DNA of 26,152 nucleotides from IMG/VR virus record IMGVR_UViG_3300039106_000325, positions 1 through 26,152 of that record; one strand, written 5' to 3'. This DNA comes from a virus. Position numbers and translations under genes: made by a program. Of this stretch, positions 14,411 through 21,808 are shown one piece after another. Each line of letters opens with the position of its first letter. Within the stretch, counting starts at the first letter, position 1. Under the pieces are notes generated by a model. It searched no databases and had not been told where the DNA came from. It worked only from the letters and a program-made list of their open reading frames with translations.

Positions 14411-16181
14411 TGATTTTATTGAAGTATTAAAAAACAATAACTTTGAGGAAATGCCTGTAGATGCAAAAACTTTTGTTGAGGGAGAGCACTATCTTGCACA
14501 GCCACCACTTTCGGATATTCAATACGACATTGTTGAAGCAATGAGTCAAATTTATAGAATTGAAGATGTTATAGATATTCTTGGTCCTGAAAAAGGAAGC
14601 CAATACTATAAAAAATATACAAAGAATGAAATAATTTTGCAACTTGGCAAGGGATCTGGAAAAGATTTTACATCAACAGTAGCCTGTGCATACATAGTAT
14701 ACAAGCTTCTATGTCTTAAAGATCCAGCAAGATACTTTGGAAAACCTTCTGGTGATGCTATTGACATTATTAACGTTGCTATTAACGCTCAGCAGGCTAA
14801 GAACGTTTTCTTTAAAGGTTTTAAAACTAAAATTGAAAAGTCTGAATGGTTTGCAGGAAAATATAATGCAAAAGCCGAAAGCATTGAGTTTGATAAAGGT
14901 ATTACAGTTTATTCTGGTCACTCAGAGCGTGAATCACATGAGGGACTTAACCTTATCCTTGCAGTACTTGATGAGATCTCTGGCTTTGCAAATGAAGTCG
15001 GTACGGGCAATGACCAAGGAAAGACTGCAGATAATATTTATAAAGCCTTCCGTGCTTCCGTAGACTCTCGTTTCCCTGACCTTGGTAAGGTTGCATTGCT
15101 TTCATTTCCAAGATACCCTGGAGACTTTATTTCACAAAAATATGAAGCAGCCATTATGGAAAAAGAAACAATTACATACAACCATAGGTTTGTAATGAAT
15201 CCAGATTTTCCAGACGACCTAGAAGGAAATCATTTAGATATTTCCTGGGATGAAGATCAAATTACATCATACAAGTACCCTGGAGTATTTGCATTAAAGA
15301 GACCTACCTGGGTAGTCAATCCTACTCGCAAGATAGATGACTTTAGGCTTGCATTCTTTACAGATATGGGTGATGCAATGCAGCGTTTTGCTTGTGTACC
15401 AACTTTTGCTTCTGATGCATTTTTTAAACAAAAAGATAAACTTGAAAAATGTATGACGCTTAGAAACCCAATTGATAATAATAAAAGGTTTGACGAATCA
15501 TTTAAGCCAGATCCAGACAAGGTATACTTTGTTCACGCTGACCTTGCACAAAAACACGATAAGTGTGCTGTTGCAATTGCCCATGTTGATAAGTGGGTCA
15601 ATCTTCAGGTTGTTAAAGATTATGAACAGGTTGCGCCTATCATTATTGTAGATGCCGTCGTATGGTGGGAACCAAAGGTTGAAGGTCCAGTAAACCTTTC
15701 AGATGTAAAGCAATGGATTCAAAACCTTCGTAGACAAGGTTTTAATATTGGTATGGTTACATTTGACCGTTGGCAATCATTTGATATTCAACAAGAACTT
15801 CAAGCCGTAGGAATCAGAACTGACACTGTTTCTGTTGGTAAGAAGCACTATGAAGACCTTGCAATGATGATCTATGAAGAGCGTGTTGCTATGCCCTATA
15901 TACCTTTATTGCTTGACGAAATGTCTGAACTTAAAATTATTAATGACAAGAAGGTAGACCACCCACGCAAAAAATCTAAAGATTTGTCAGATGCCGTAAC
16001 GGGTGCGGTATTTGGTGCATTATCCCATACTCCAAAAAATCCTAATATAGAGATAGATATACACACTTGGTCTACTTCTGCATCTCAATTTGCAAAGGAA
16101 CAGAGGAATATGGTAGAATTAGAACCTAAGCCAATGACGGACGATGTTCGTGATTACTTAGATAGATTAAACCTATTATAA
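14394..16181 (+). CDS. terL: Terminase large subunit
   Basis: The 595-residue DNA-packaging motor has both enzyme parts. In the ATPase, Walker A is at 85-91 (GKGSGKD) and Walker B at 187-194 (LILAVLDE), ending in the catalytic D193/E194. The C-terminal RNase H-type nuclease has D383 (VHADLAQ), D458 (TFDRWQS) and D533 (LSDAVTG). It pumps DNA into the prohead and cuts concatemers. The TTG at 14394 is preferred over ATG 14403 because GAGG (14381-14384) is 9 bases upstream of the TTG. It overlaps the small subunit by 17 bases. No portal or capsid gene follows, which is unusual. Confidence 0.93.
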   Translation: MSTMFNDFIEVLKNNNFEEMPVDAKTFVEGEHYLAQPPLSDIQYDIVEAMSQIYRIEDVIDILGPEKGSQYYKKYTKNEIILQLGKGSGKDFTSTVACAYIVYKLLCLKDPARYFGKPSGDAIDIINVAINAQQAKNVFFKGFKTKIEKSEWFAGKYNAKAESIEFDKGITVYSGHSERESHEGLNLILAVLDEISGFANEVGTGNDQGKTADNIYKAFRASVDSRFPDLGKVALLSFPRYPGDFISQKYEAAIMEKETITYNHRFVMNPDFPDDLEGNHLDISWDEDQITSYKYPGVFALKRPTWVVNPTRKIDDFRLAFFTDMGDAMQRFACVPTFASDAFFKQKDKLEKCMTLRNPIDNNKRFDESFKPDPDKVYFVHADLAQKHDKCAVAIAHVDKWVNLQVVKDYEQVAPIIIVDAVVWWEPKVEGPVNLSDVKQWIQNLRRQGFNIGMVTFDRWQSFDIQQELQAVGIRTDTVSVGKKHYEDLAMMIYEERVAMPYIPLLLDEMSELKIINDKKVDHPRKKSKDLSDAVTGAVFGALSHTPKNPNIEIDIHTWSTSASQFAKEQRNMVELEPKPMTDDVRDYLDRLNLL

Positions 16182-16185
16182 GAAT

Positions 16186-16203
16186 TCTGATTAAATAATC
16201 AGA
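16186..16203. repeat. Short inverted repeat between terL and the secreted-protein gene
   Basis: TCTGATTA and TAATCAGA form a perfect 8-base inverted repeat with a 2-base centre. It is AT-rich and not followed by a T run, so it is a poor intrinsic terminator. An operator or a weak RNA hairpin is equally possible. It lies 22 bases before the ATG of the S-layer-like gene. Confidence 0.5.
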
Positions 16204-16224
16204 TATACACAAACAAGGAGAAAG

Positions 16225-17931
16225 ATGAATTCATTTAAGAAAATTGCTTTAGGACTTGCTGCAGCTATGTCCTTTGGCGTACTCTCAGCACTTCCGACAA
16301 GTGCTGCTGTAAATGCACCAACTCTAACCATTGATTCAGCAACAGACGCTGTTACCTCTGGTGAGTCTGCAACAGCAGTAGTTACACTGTCATTTATTTC
16401 AGAAACATCAGCAGATACTGCAACAGTAATCTCTGCTATGTTTTCACAACCAACGGGATCAGCAAAGTCTGCAACCTTATCACTTCTAGAAACATCAACA
16501 GCCTCAGTAATAATTGCAGGTAATAATGTTTCAGCAAATGTTAACTCAACAGTTAATACTCCAACATATGTAACAGCAAAGTTTAAGGTTACACTAGATG
16601 CACCAAGCGTTGCAGGTACATATGAGGCTAAGATTTTAACAACTAGCCCAGTAAATGGACCAACAGTTTCTTGGACAGTTACAGTTAAGGCAGCAGATCT
16701 AACACCTGCAGCAGCAACTACAACATCAGTTCTTAATAAGGGTGAAGTTACAACAGCAACAGCAGACGATGCTGTATATGCTCCAAAGGCTACAGCAACA
16801 GATGCAGCAGCGGTAATCGTTGTTACACCTAAGAATGCAGCAGGCGGATCAGCAACTGAGTCAATTCTTGCAACAGTCTCAGGTTCTGGACTTATCGGCT
16901 ATGGCACAAATGCTACAACAATGTCTGCAACAGGTCGTGCATTGGTAATTCCTACAGGAAACTACATTGGCGTATTTGCTGACGGTACAGCAGGAGTATC
17001 AACAATTACTCTTACAACACTTACAGGTACAGTCCTTGCAACAGAGAAAGTAACATTCTACGGAGACATTGCTTCAGTTGTAGCAACTCCAATTAAGTCT
17101 GTTATCGCAGTAGGTGCAAACACATCAACAGTTAAGGCAGTTGCATATGATGCACTAGGCGTTGTCGTTGGCGCAGGAACACTTAATGCTTATTCAAGCG
17201 ATATAGCAGTTGTGTCTGATTCAGGTACAGCAGCAACAATCGTAAATGGGGAAGCAGTATTTACCCTTACAGGTGTTAAGGCTGGCGGAGTAGCAGTTAC
17301 AGTTAAGTCTGGAACAATCTCATCTGCACCAGTTTCTACTCGTGTGGAAGCAGCAGTCGCAACTGTCAAGTTGTCATTTGATAAGGCAGTTTACTTGCCA
17401 GGAGAAGCAGCAACAATTACTGTACAGGCTCTTGATGCAGCAGGTCTTCCAGTATCTGGTAAGACTCACGCAAACCTTTTTGCAGTAGGAGGAATCACTT
17501 CTAACTACGCATTTGGTGGATCATCAGATGTTCTTACAGCAACATCAATTACAACAGATACATCAACAGCAAAGTCATACAAGGTTTTCATGCCTCTGGT
17601 TGAAAATGATGTAACAATTTCAGCAACTGGTGGATCATCTCTTCCTCTTGCTGGACAAGTTGTAGTAACAGCAACAGCAGAAGTTTCTAATGCAGCAAAC
17701 AAAGCTGCAGTCAAGGCTTCTGAGGATGCAGCAAAGGCAGCACAGGCTGCTACAGATGCAGCAATTGAAGCTTCAAAGGCAGCAGAAGCAGCAACTGTAC
17801 AAGCACAAGCAGCAGTAGATGCAGTCGCAGCGCTTTCTACACAAGTTGCTACATTAATTGCTTCACTTAGAAAGCAAATCACAGCGCTAACTTCTTTAGT
17901 CGTAAAGATTCAGAAGAAGGTCCGTGCTTAA
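16225..17931 (+). CDS. Secreted S-layer-like protein with Ig-like domains and Ala-rich coiled-coil tail
   Basis: The 568-residue protein starts behind a strong AAGGAG (16215-16220). A clear Sec signal peptide (KK, then IALGLAAAMSFGVLSAL, cleavage likely after A27 in PTSA) is followed by Thr/Ala/Val-rich beta domains resembling bacterial Ig-like repeats (e.g. LSFDKAVYLPGEAATITVQA). The last 80 residues are Ala-rich, then TLIASLRKQITALTSLVVKI and KKVRA. I associate this architecture with abundant surface proteins of freshwater acI actinobacteria (from memory). It has no phage-structural motif. It probably coats or crosses the host envelope. Host-derived acquisition is likely, and a role in surface masking or superinfection exclusion is inference. 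Confidence 0.75.
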   Translation: MNSFKKIALGLAAAMSFGVLSALPTSAAVNAPTLTIDSATDAVTSGESATAVVTLSFISETSADTATVISAMFSQPTGSAKSATLSLLETSTASVIIAGNNVSANVNSTVNTPTYVTAKFKVTLDAPSVAGTYEAKILTTSPVNGPTVSWTVTVKAADLTPAAATTTSVLNKGEVTTATADDAVYAPKATATDAAAVIVVTPKNAAGGSATESILATVSGSGLIGYGTNATTMSATGRALVIPTGNYIGVFADGTAGVSTITLTTLTGTVLATEKVTFYGDIASVVATPIKSVIAVGANTSTVKAVAYDALGVVVGAGTLNAYSSDIAVVSDSGTAATIVNGEAVFTLTGVKAGGVAVTVKSGTISSAPVSTRVEAAVATVKLSFDKAVYLPGEAATITVQALDAAGLPVSGKTHANLFAVGGITSNYAFGGSSDVLTATSITTDTSTAKSYKVFMPLVENDVTISATGGSSLPLAGQVVVTATAEVSNAANKAAVKASEDAAKAAQAATDAAIEASKAAEAATVQAQAAVDAVAALSTQVATLIASLRKQITALTSLVVKIQKKVRA

Positions 17932-17947
17932 TTAATCCAACAATTAG

Positions 17948-17975
17948 GGGAGTCAGGAAACTGGCTCCCTTTTTT
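17948..17975 (+). terminator. Intrinsic terminator after the S-layer-like gene
   Basis: A 9-base-pair stem, GGGAGTCAG with CTGGCTCCC (one G-T pair), closes a GAAA tetraloop and is followed by six T residues (17970-17975). It lies 17 bases after the stop codon. It is the only textbook rho-independent terminator in the window. Confidence 0.92.
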
Positions 17976-17986
17976 GTTACATAAAA

Positions 17987-17995
17987 TGATATAAT
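17987..17995 (+). promoter_or_regulatory. Extended -10 promoter for the coiled-coil exoprotein
   Basis: TGATATAAT is an extended -10, just after the terminator. The expected +1 is near 18002. No -35 resembling TTGACA lies 17 bases upstream. It restarts transcription for the gene that follows. Confidence 0.6.
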
Positions 17996-18013
17996 AGGGT
18001 TATCAAACATCTT

Positions 18014-18045
18014 GGAAAGGGTGTGACCCAACATTAAATCTTTCC
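18014..18045 (+). promoter_or_regulatory. Leader hairpin covering the possible ribosome-binding site
   Basis: GGAAAG (18014-18019) can pair with CTTTCC (18040-18045), and inside it GGGT (18019-18022) can pair with ACCC (18026-18029); the two stems share one G. The Shine-Dalgarno-like GGAAAGG would be partly hidden in this structure. It may restrain translation of the exoprotein; this is inferred from base pairing only. Confidence 0.4.
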
Positions 18046-18059
18046 TGCTAAAGAGTGGT

Positions 18060-20507
18060 TTGGTGGGACTATTAGTGGTTTTGTGGCTTATCCTAGCCCC
18101 CGTTGACCATGCCCGTGCAACAGAAGAAGTAACATCTCAAGTCTCTTCATCAGACACCGCAACAGCAACAATTTCTGCAGGATCAACAGTAACAATTGAA
18201 AGCGCAACAGCCATAATTGAGGTAGCACAGGCTACAATAACTCAGGCTGAAACTGCAACGGCAGTCATAGAAACCCAAGCAACAGCCATTACAAGCCCTA
18301 CAGAGACTATCACAGCCACTATCACACAGGCTCAGACCTCTATTACTCAGGCTCAGACAGTAGTAGATAGTGCTACTGTGGCTGTTAATAATGTTATTTC
18401 TACTCAAAATTCCCTGGCCCAAGCGGTAGAAACACAGACCGCAAGATCACAAACGGTAGTATCAGAATCAGCAACAGTCCTATCTTTGACAGATAGTATG
18501 ACAGTTCTTAATGGACAAATAGATAGCCAAACAGTGCTTGTTACAGCCGACAGTGCTACAGTACTTGCTCGCCAAGGAGATGTTACGCTAGTTCAAAACC
18601 AGATTAGGCTAGAAAATGCTGGAAATCCACAGACTACAAATCTTCCAAAAGACGATGATCAAGCATTTATAATGACATTGCCATATGCCATTCGTCATGG
18701 AGATCAAACATATACAGATGTTTATATTGCTACAAATGGCTTAATATCCTTTGGTGTTCCTCAAGGTTGGGGTGGAAATGCTCCAGCAGTTTATATTAAC
18801 TTCCGTGACTGGTGGAATGTTGATTCAGATACCTATGTTAGATATTCAACAACAATTAACTCATTATTGGTTGAGTGGAATGTTGTTCCTTTTGGAACTA
18901 GATCAAACAACACATCAAAGACACAATTAACATTTGATGCTGATGTTAACCCTATTACTGGAGAATGGATTGCAGATATTACATCAACTGGTATGCCAGG
19001 AAATGATACAAATAATCCAGTTCAAGTTAATAAGATTGTGAATAATCAACTTCAGTCATCAACTGTTCCAATAACAGTTCAACAAAATTCTGGTAATACA
19101 TTTAATTTTACGGCTAACATAACTAATCCTAACTATACTGCTTATGTCCCTGCCCCACCAAACAGTAATCTTGCAGCACAACTTGTAACTGCACAATCTA
19201 ATTTATCTTCTGCCCAATTAGCATTAACAGCAGCACAGGTAGTCCTTGCTGGATTAATGTCAAATAAAACTTCCCTGCAATCAGAAATTTCTGCAGCCCA
19301 ACAAGACTTGCAGACTGCACAAAATAATTTAAATACTGCAAACCAACAAGTTATTTATTGGCAGGGACAGGTGAATACTGCAAAGTCACAACTAGATTCA
19401 GCAGTAAACCTTGTAACGCAAGCAGTTAGTGCAATGGGATCAGCCGTAAATGCTGCTGACTCAATTGTAGATGCAACCCTTGCTGCAGAAGAATCAGTTA
19501 GGCAAGCAGCAGCCAGAGCAGAAGCAGAAAGACAAGCAGCCATAGCAGCAGAAAATGCTAGAGCAGCAGAGGCTGCAGCAGCCCAAGCAGCAGCAGAAGC
19601 AAAGGCTGCAGAGGAAGCGGCTGCACAAGCAGAAGCGGATAGAATTGCTGCAGAAGAAGAAGCAGCACAGGCACAAGCAGATGCTGAAAAAGCAGAGGCT
19701 GATCGTATAGCAGCAGAAGAAGAAGCAGCTAAAGCACAAGCAGAAGCAGAAGCAAAGGCGGAAGAAGAAGCAATTGCAGAAGCAGAAAGATTAGAGGCTG
19801 AAGCAGAAGCAGCAAGACAAGCGGAATTAGATGCAATTGCGGAGGCAGAGGCTAAGGAAGCGGAAGCAGAGGCTGCAAGACAAGCAGAAGAAGATGCTAA
19901 AGCAGAAGCGGAAGCAAAAGAAAAAGAATTAGAAGCAGCAAAGGCTGAAGAAGAAAAAGCACAGGCAGAAGAAGCAGCAGCAAAAGCAGAAGAAGAAGAA
20001 TTAAAAGAAATACTTGAAGAGGCAAAAGACGGTAAAGAATTAACTGAAGAACAGAAAGAAGTTCTTGTTGAGGCGCTACTTGAAGATCTCAAGCCTGGAG
20101 AATCAATATCAGCAGCACAGGTACAGGCATCTGGAGTTTCATATGCAGATCTTCCACCTGAAACACCAATTAAGGTTCGTACAGATGAAAATGGAAATGC
20201 ATTAGTTATTACAGCAGAAGTTGCTGCAAATATTGAATTAGTTCAAGATGCAGGAGCTTTATTAACAGCAGCATTTACTGATCCAGGAGCAGCATTAGCG
20301 GCACTAGGAAGTATTGGTGCAGACATGACTGAAGCAGAAAGAGAAGAAGCAACAGATATGGTTGTGGCAACAGTTGTCGCAGCAGGTGCTGCAATTAATG
20401 CTGCAGCAGTTGCTGCAGGCGGAGGCGGCAGCACAGGTGGCGGAGGAAGTTCTGGTGGAGGCTCAGGAAGCAATTCACCAGGTTCAAGAGGAGGAAGAAG
20501 ATGGTAA
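18060..20507 (+). CDS. Large secreted protein with beta domain, TolA-like coiled coil and Gly-rich tail
   Basis: From TTG 18060 the product is 815 residues. No ATG fits. The frame stays open upstream to 18027, and reading from an ATT at 18033 adds KSFLLKSG, giving a better Sec signal peptide (positive start, LVGLLVVLWLILA core, cleavage after HARA). Order: Thr/Ala/Gln-rich helices (about 25-190); a beta domain (about 195-365) with TNGLISFG resembling nidogen-type sandwiches; an Ala/Glu/Lys-rich coiled coil like TolA (about 475-650); a mixed domain; and a Gly/Ser tail ending RGGRRW. It is likely exported or envelope-spanning. A role in spanning the envelope at lysis or in adhesion is inference. 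It overlaps the next gene by 7 bases. Confidence 0.7.
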   Translation: MVGLLVVLWLILAPVDHARATEEVTSQVSSSDTATATISAGSTVTIESATAIIEVAQATITQAETATAVIETQATAITSPTETITATITQAQTSITQAQTVVDSATVAVNNVISTQNSLAQAVETQTARSQTVVSESATVLSLTDSMTVLNGQIDSQTVLVTADSATVLARQGDVTLVQNQIRLENAGNPQTTNLPKDDDQAFIMTLPYAIRHGDQTYTDVYIATNGLISFGVPQGWGGNAPAVYINFRDWWNVDSDTYVRYSTTINSLLVEWNVVPFGTRSNNTSKTQLTFDADVNPITGEWIADITSTGMPGNDTNNPVQVNKIVNNQLQSSTVPITVQQNSGNTFNFTANITNPNYTAYVPAPPNSNLAAQLVTAQSNLSSAQLALTAAQVVLAGLMSNKTSLQSEISAAQQDLQTAQNNLNTANQQVIYWQGQVNTAKSQLDSAVNLVTQAVSAMGSAVNAADSIVDATLAAEESVRQAAARAEAERQAAIAAENARAAEAAAAQAAAEAKAAEEAAAQAEADRIAAEEEAAQAQADAEKAEADRIAAEEEAAKAQAEAEAKAEEEAIAEAERLEAEAEAARQAELDAIAEAEAKEAEAEAARQAEEDAKAEAEAKEKELEAAKAEEEKAQAEEAAAKAEEEELKEILEEAKDGKELTEEQKEVLVEALLEDLKPGESISAAQVQASGVSYADLPPETPIKVRTDENGNALVITAEVAANIELVQDAGALLTAAFTDPGAALAALGSIGADMTEAEREEATDMVVATVVAAGAAINAAAVAAGGGGSTGGGGSSGGGSGSNSPGSRGGRRW
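19490..20000 (+). repeat. Low-complexity GCA/GAA-rich coding repeat
   Basis: About 500 bases of imperfect GCAGAA/GCAGCA-type codon repeats encode the Ala/Glu coiled coil of the exoprotein. They produce long artefactual Ala/Ser-rich open frames on the minus strand. Copies are degenerate, with no fixed unit length. Confidence 0.75.
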
Positions 20508-20680
20508 GAATAATTAAAAACATAATAAAAGATCTAATAGACCAAGCGTGGACTCTCCTTGGAATGTTTATTGCTTGGGTAGTTTTGGACGGAAGTGCAA
20601 AGACTATAGTGGGATATGGAATTATGGCCACTACTACTTTGTGGATACTAACTAGTCCTATTAGAAATAGAGAGGAGTAA
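20501..20680 (+). CDS. Small two-helix membrane protein, possible holin
   Basis: This 59-residue ORF starts inside the end of the exoprotein gene (7-base overlap) behind GAGGAGG. It has an amphipathic basic start (MVRIIKNIIKDL) and two hydrophobic segments (about 17-30, TLLGMFIAWVVL, and 36-52, TIVGYGIMATTTLWIL), ending in a charged RNREE. Size and topology fit class II holins, and the endolysin lies about 2.6 kb downstream. The neighbouring gene is also a two-helix membrane protein, so which of them is the holin is open. Confidence 0.6.
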   Translation: MVRIIKNIIKDLIDQAWTLLGMFIAWVVLDGSAKTIVGYGIMATTTLWILTSPIRNREE

Positions 20681-20682
20681 AC

Positions 20683-20982
20683 ATGAACAGTATCACAAAC
20701 ATTTGGAATATTCTCATGCGTATTGTTGCGGTATTTGCAGCAAATGCATTAGCAGTAATCGGTGCAGGTGCAATTGCAGGAATCTCAGTAGCAAAGGCTA
20801 TGACAGTTGCTGGACTTAGCGCAGTAGCAGTTGTTGTTGAAAAGTTGGCTCGTGCATTTATGGATGACGGCAGACTTACAAGAGATGAAATTAACGCAGC
20901 ATTTTCTACCACAGATAAAAATGCAGTAACTGTGCAAGATGAAGCAGTTGAAAAACGCAGAAAAACATCAAAGACAGCCTAA
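20683..20982 (+). CDS. Membrane protein, holin-like
   Basis: The 99-residue product starts behind GAGAGGAG. Two hydrophobic segments (about 11-33, LMRIVAVFAANALAVIGAG, and 38-57, KAMTVAGLSAVAVVVEKL) are followed by a soluble tail with DDGRLTRDEINAAFS and a basic end. The layout resembles holin-like proteins of actinophages, which pair a two-helix hairpin with a charged C-terminus. It follows the other small membrane gene after a 2-base gap, so they may work as a pair. No signal peptide or enzyme motif is present. Confidence 0.6.
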   Translation: MNSITNIWNILMRIVAVFAANALAVIGAGAIAGISVAKAMTVAGLSAVAVVVEKLARAFMDDGRLTRDEINAAFSTTDKNAVTVQDEAVEKRRKTSKTA

Positions 20983-21002
20983 TTAAGCATATTTGACCTT
21001 GT

Positions 21003-21032
21003 TTGACAGCCCCTTCCAGGCAATGGTATACT
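21003..21032 (+). promoter_or_regulatory. Strong promoter for the Ntn hydrolase gene
   Basis: TTGACA (21003-21008), an 18-base spacer, and TATACT (21027-21032) preceded by TG at 21024-21025 combine a consensus -35 with an extended -10. The expected +1 is about 21039. The leader carries GGGAGGGG before the ATG at 21063. Confidence 0.8.
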
Positions 21033-21062
21033 TGAGTATATCGCTTTGGGAGGGGTTTCTGC

Positions 21063-21593
21063 ATGACTTGTATTGCAGTAGTTCGTGATGACGTAAATAA
21101 TAAAATCTATATGGCTGGAGATCGTGGTGCATCTGATGATGGCACTATACTTGCTCTTGATGCCCCAAAAGTTTGGAAGATTGGTCCCTATCTCATTGGT
21201 TATGCGGGATCAATGGATGGCGAAAGAATTAGATACAACTTTCATCCAACTGCTCCAAATATTAAAGACACAGATAAGTTTATGCAGACTAAGTTTATTA
21301 AAGAACTTAAAGAATTTTATAATGATTTTTGGGTAGACACTTCTAAAGATGGCGATCTTGGTTTAATTATTTGTGTTCGTGGTCAAATCTATGAGCATAG
21401 TTCTGCCGATATGTCTTTATCTAAATACACACTTCCATATCTTGCAATGGGTTCTGGTGCAGAGTATGCCTACGGAGTTTTATATGCAACTGATAAGCAA
21501 AAAAATGCAAGGAATAGAGTTGCACAAGCAGTTAATGCTGCAATTAAATTTAATCCTTCATGTATGGGACCAGTTGACATAGTTAGCCTTTAG
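21063..21593 (+). CDS. Proteasome-like Ntn hydrolase (HslV/20S beta-type)
   Basis: The 176-residue protein reads MTCIAVVRD at its start, so removal of Met exposes Thr2, the N-terminal nucleophile of proteasome-type peptidases. D20 (MAGDRG) and K36 (APKVWKI) keep the Asp-Lys spacing of 16 seen for D17 and K33 of beta subunits. GYAGSMDGERI (about 46-56) fits the Gly-47 loop, and AMGSGAEYAYG fits the later conserved Gly-Ser-Gly. HslV is close in length (about 175). Cys3 as nucleophile is less likely. It may be a self-assembling phage peptidase acting on host or phage proteins (inference). It stands alone behind its own strong promoter. Confidence 0.75.
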   Translation: MTCIAVVRDDVNNKIYMAGDRGASDDGTILALDAPKVWKIGPYLIGYAGSMDGERIRYNFHPTAPNIKDTDKFMQTKFIKELKEFYNDFWVDTSKDGDLGLIICVRGQIYEHSSADMSLSKYTLPYLAMGSGAEYAYGVLYATDKQKNARNRVAQAVNAAIKFNPSCMGPVDIVSL

Positions 21594-21602
21594 GGATATA
21601 AT
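21574..21602 (+). promoter_or_regulatory. Perfect consensus promoter for a leaderless gene
   Basis: TTGACA (21574-21579), exactly 17 bases, then TATAAT (21597-21602) is a full sigma70 consensus. It lies across the end of the Ntn hydrolase gene. The ATG at 21609 begins 6 bases after the -10, where +1 is expected. Confidence 0.85.
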
Positions 21603-21608
21603 TATAAT

Positions 21609-21800
21609 ATGCACAACGAAAACGAAGTTGAAGATGCTGAATTTATAATTTGGCTAGAAAATGGAATTGAGCGGGGATGGATTTCAGACCCGTATTGCAA
21701 TACTCATGATGGTGGATATGAATATATGAGTGAAGAAGAAATTAAAGAGTGGGATGACGGTGGCGACCCATGTTGTCATGTAGTCCGTCTAATAGTATAA
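21609..21800 (+). CDS. Small acidic conserved phage protein, leaderless
   Basis: The 63-residue acidic protein has patterns I associate with a small conserved phage family: EFIIWLENGIERGWISDPYC, THDGGYEYMSEEE, and EWDDGGDPC near the end. The repeated Cys, His and Asp residues might bind a metal. It has no ribosome-binding site; the ATG coincides with the expected +1 of the consensus promoter at 21574-21602, so translation is probably leaderless. Function is unknown. The subtilase gene follows 8 bases later with its own ribosome-binding site. Confidence 0.7.
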   Translation: MHNENEVEDAEFIIWLENGIERGWISDPYCNTHDGGYEYMSEEEIKEWDDGGDPCCHVVRLIV

Positions 21801-21808
21801 GGAGAAAA

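Noticed and set aside
16186-16203. Inverted repeat as terminator of the terminase gene
   Set aside because: The stem is AT-rich, the loop is 2 bases and there is no T run; kept only as an inverted repeat.
19355-20092. Long minus-strand frame rich in Ala, Ser and Cys
   Set aside because: It is the mirror of the GCA/GAA codon repeat of the coiled-coil gene, with low-complexity composition and no ribosome-binding site or promoter.
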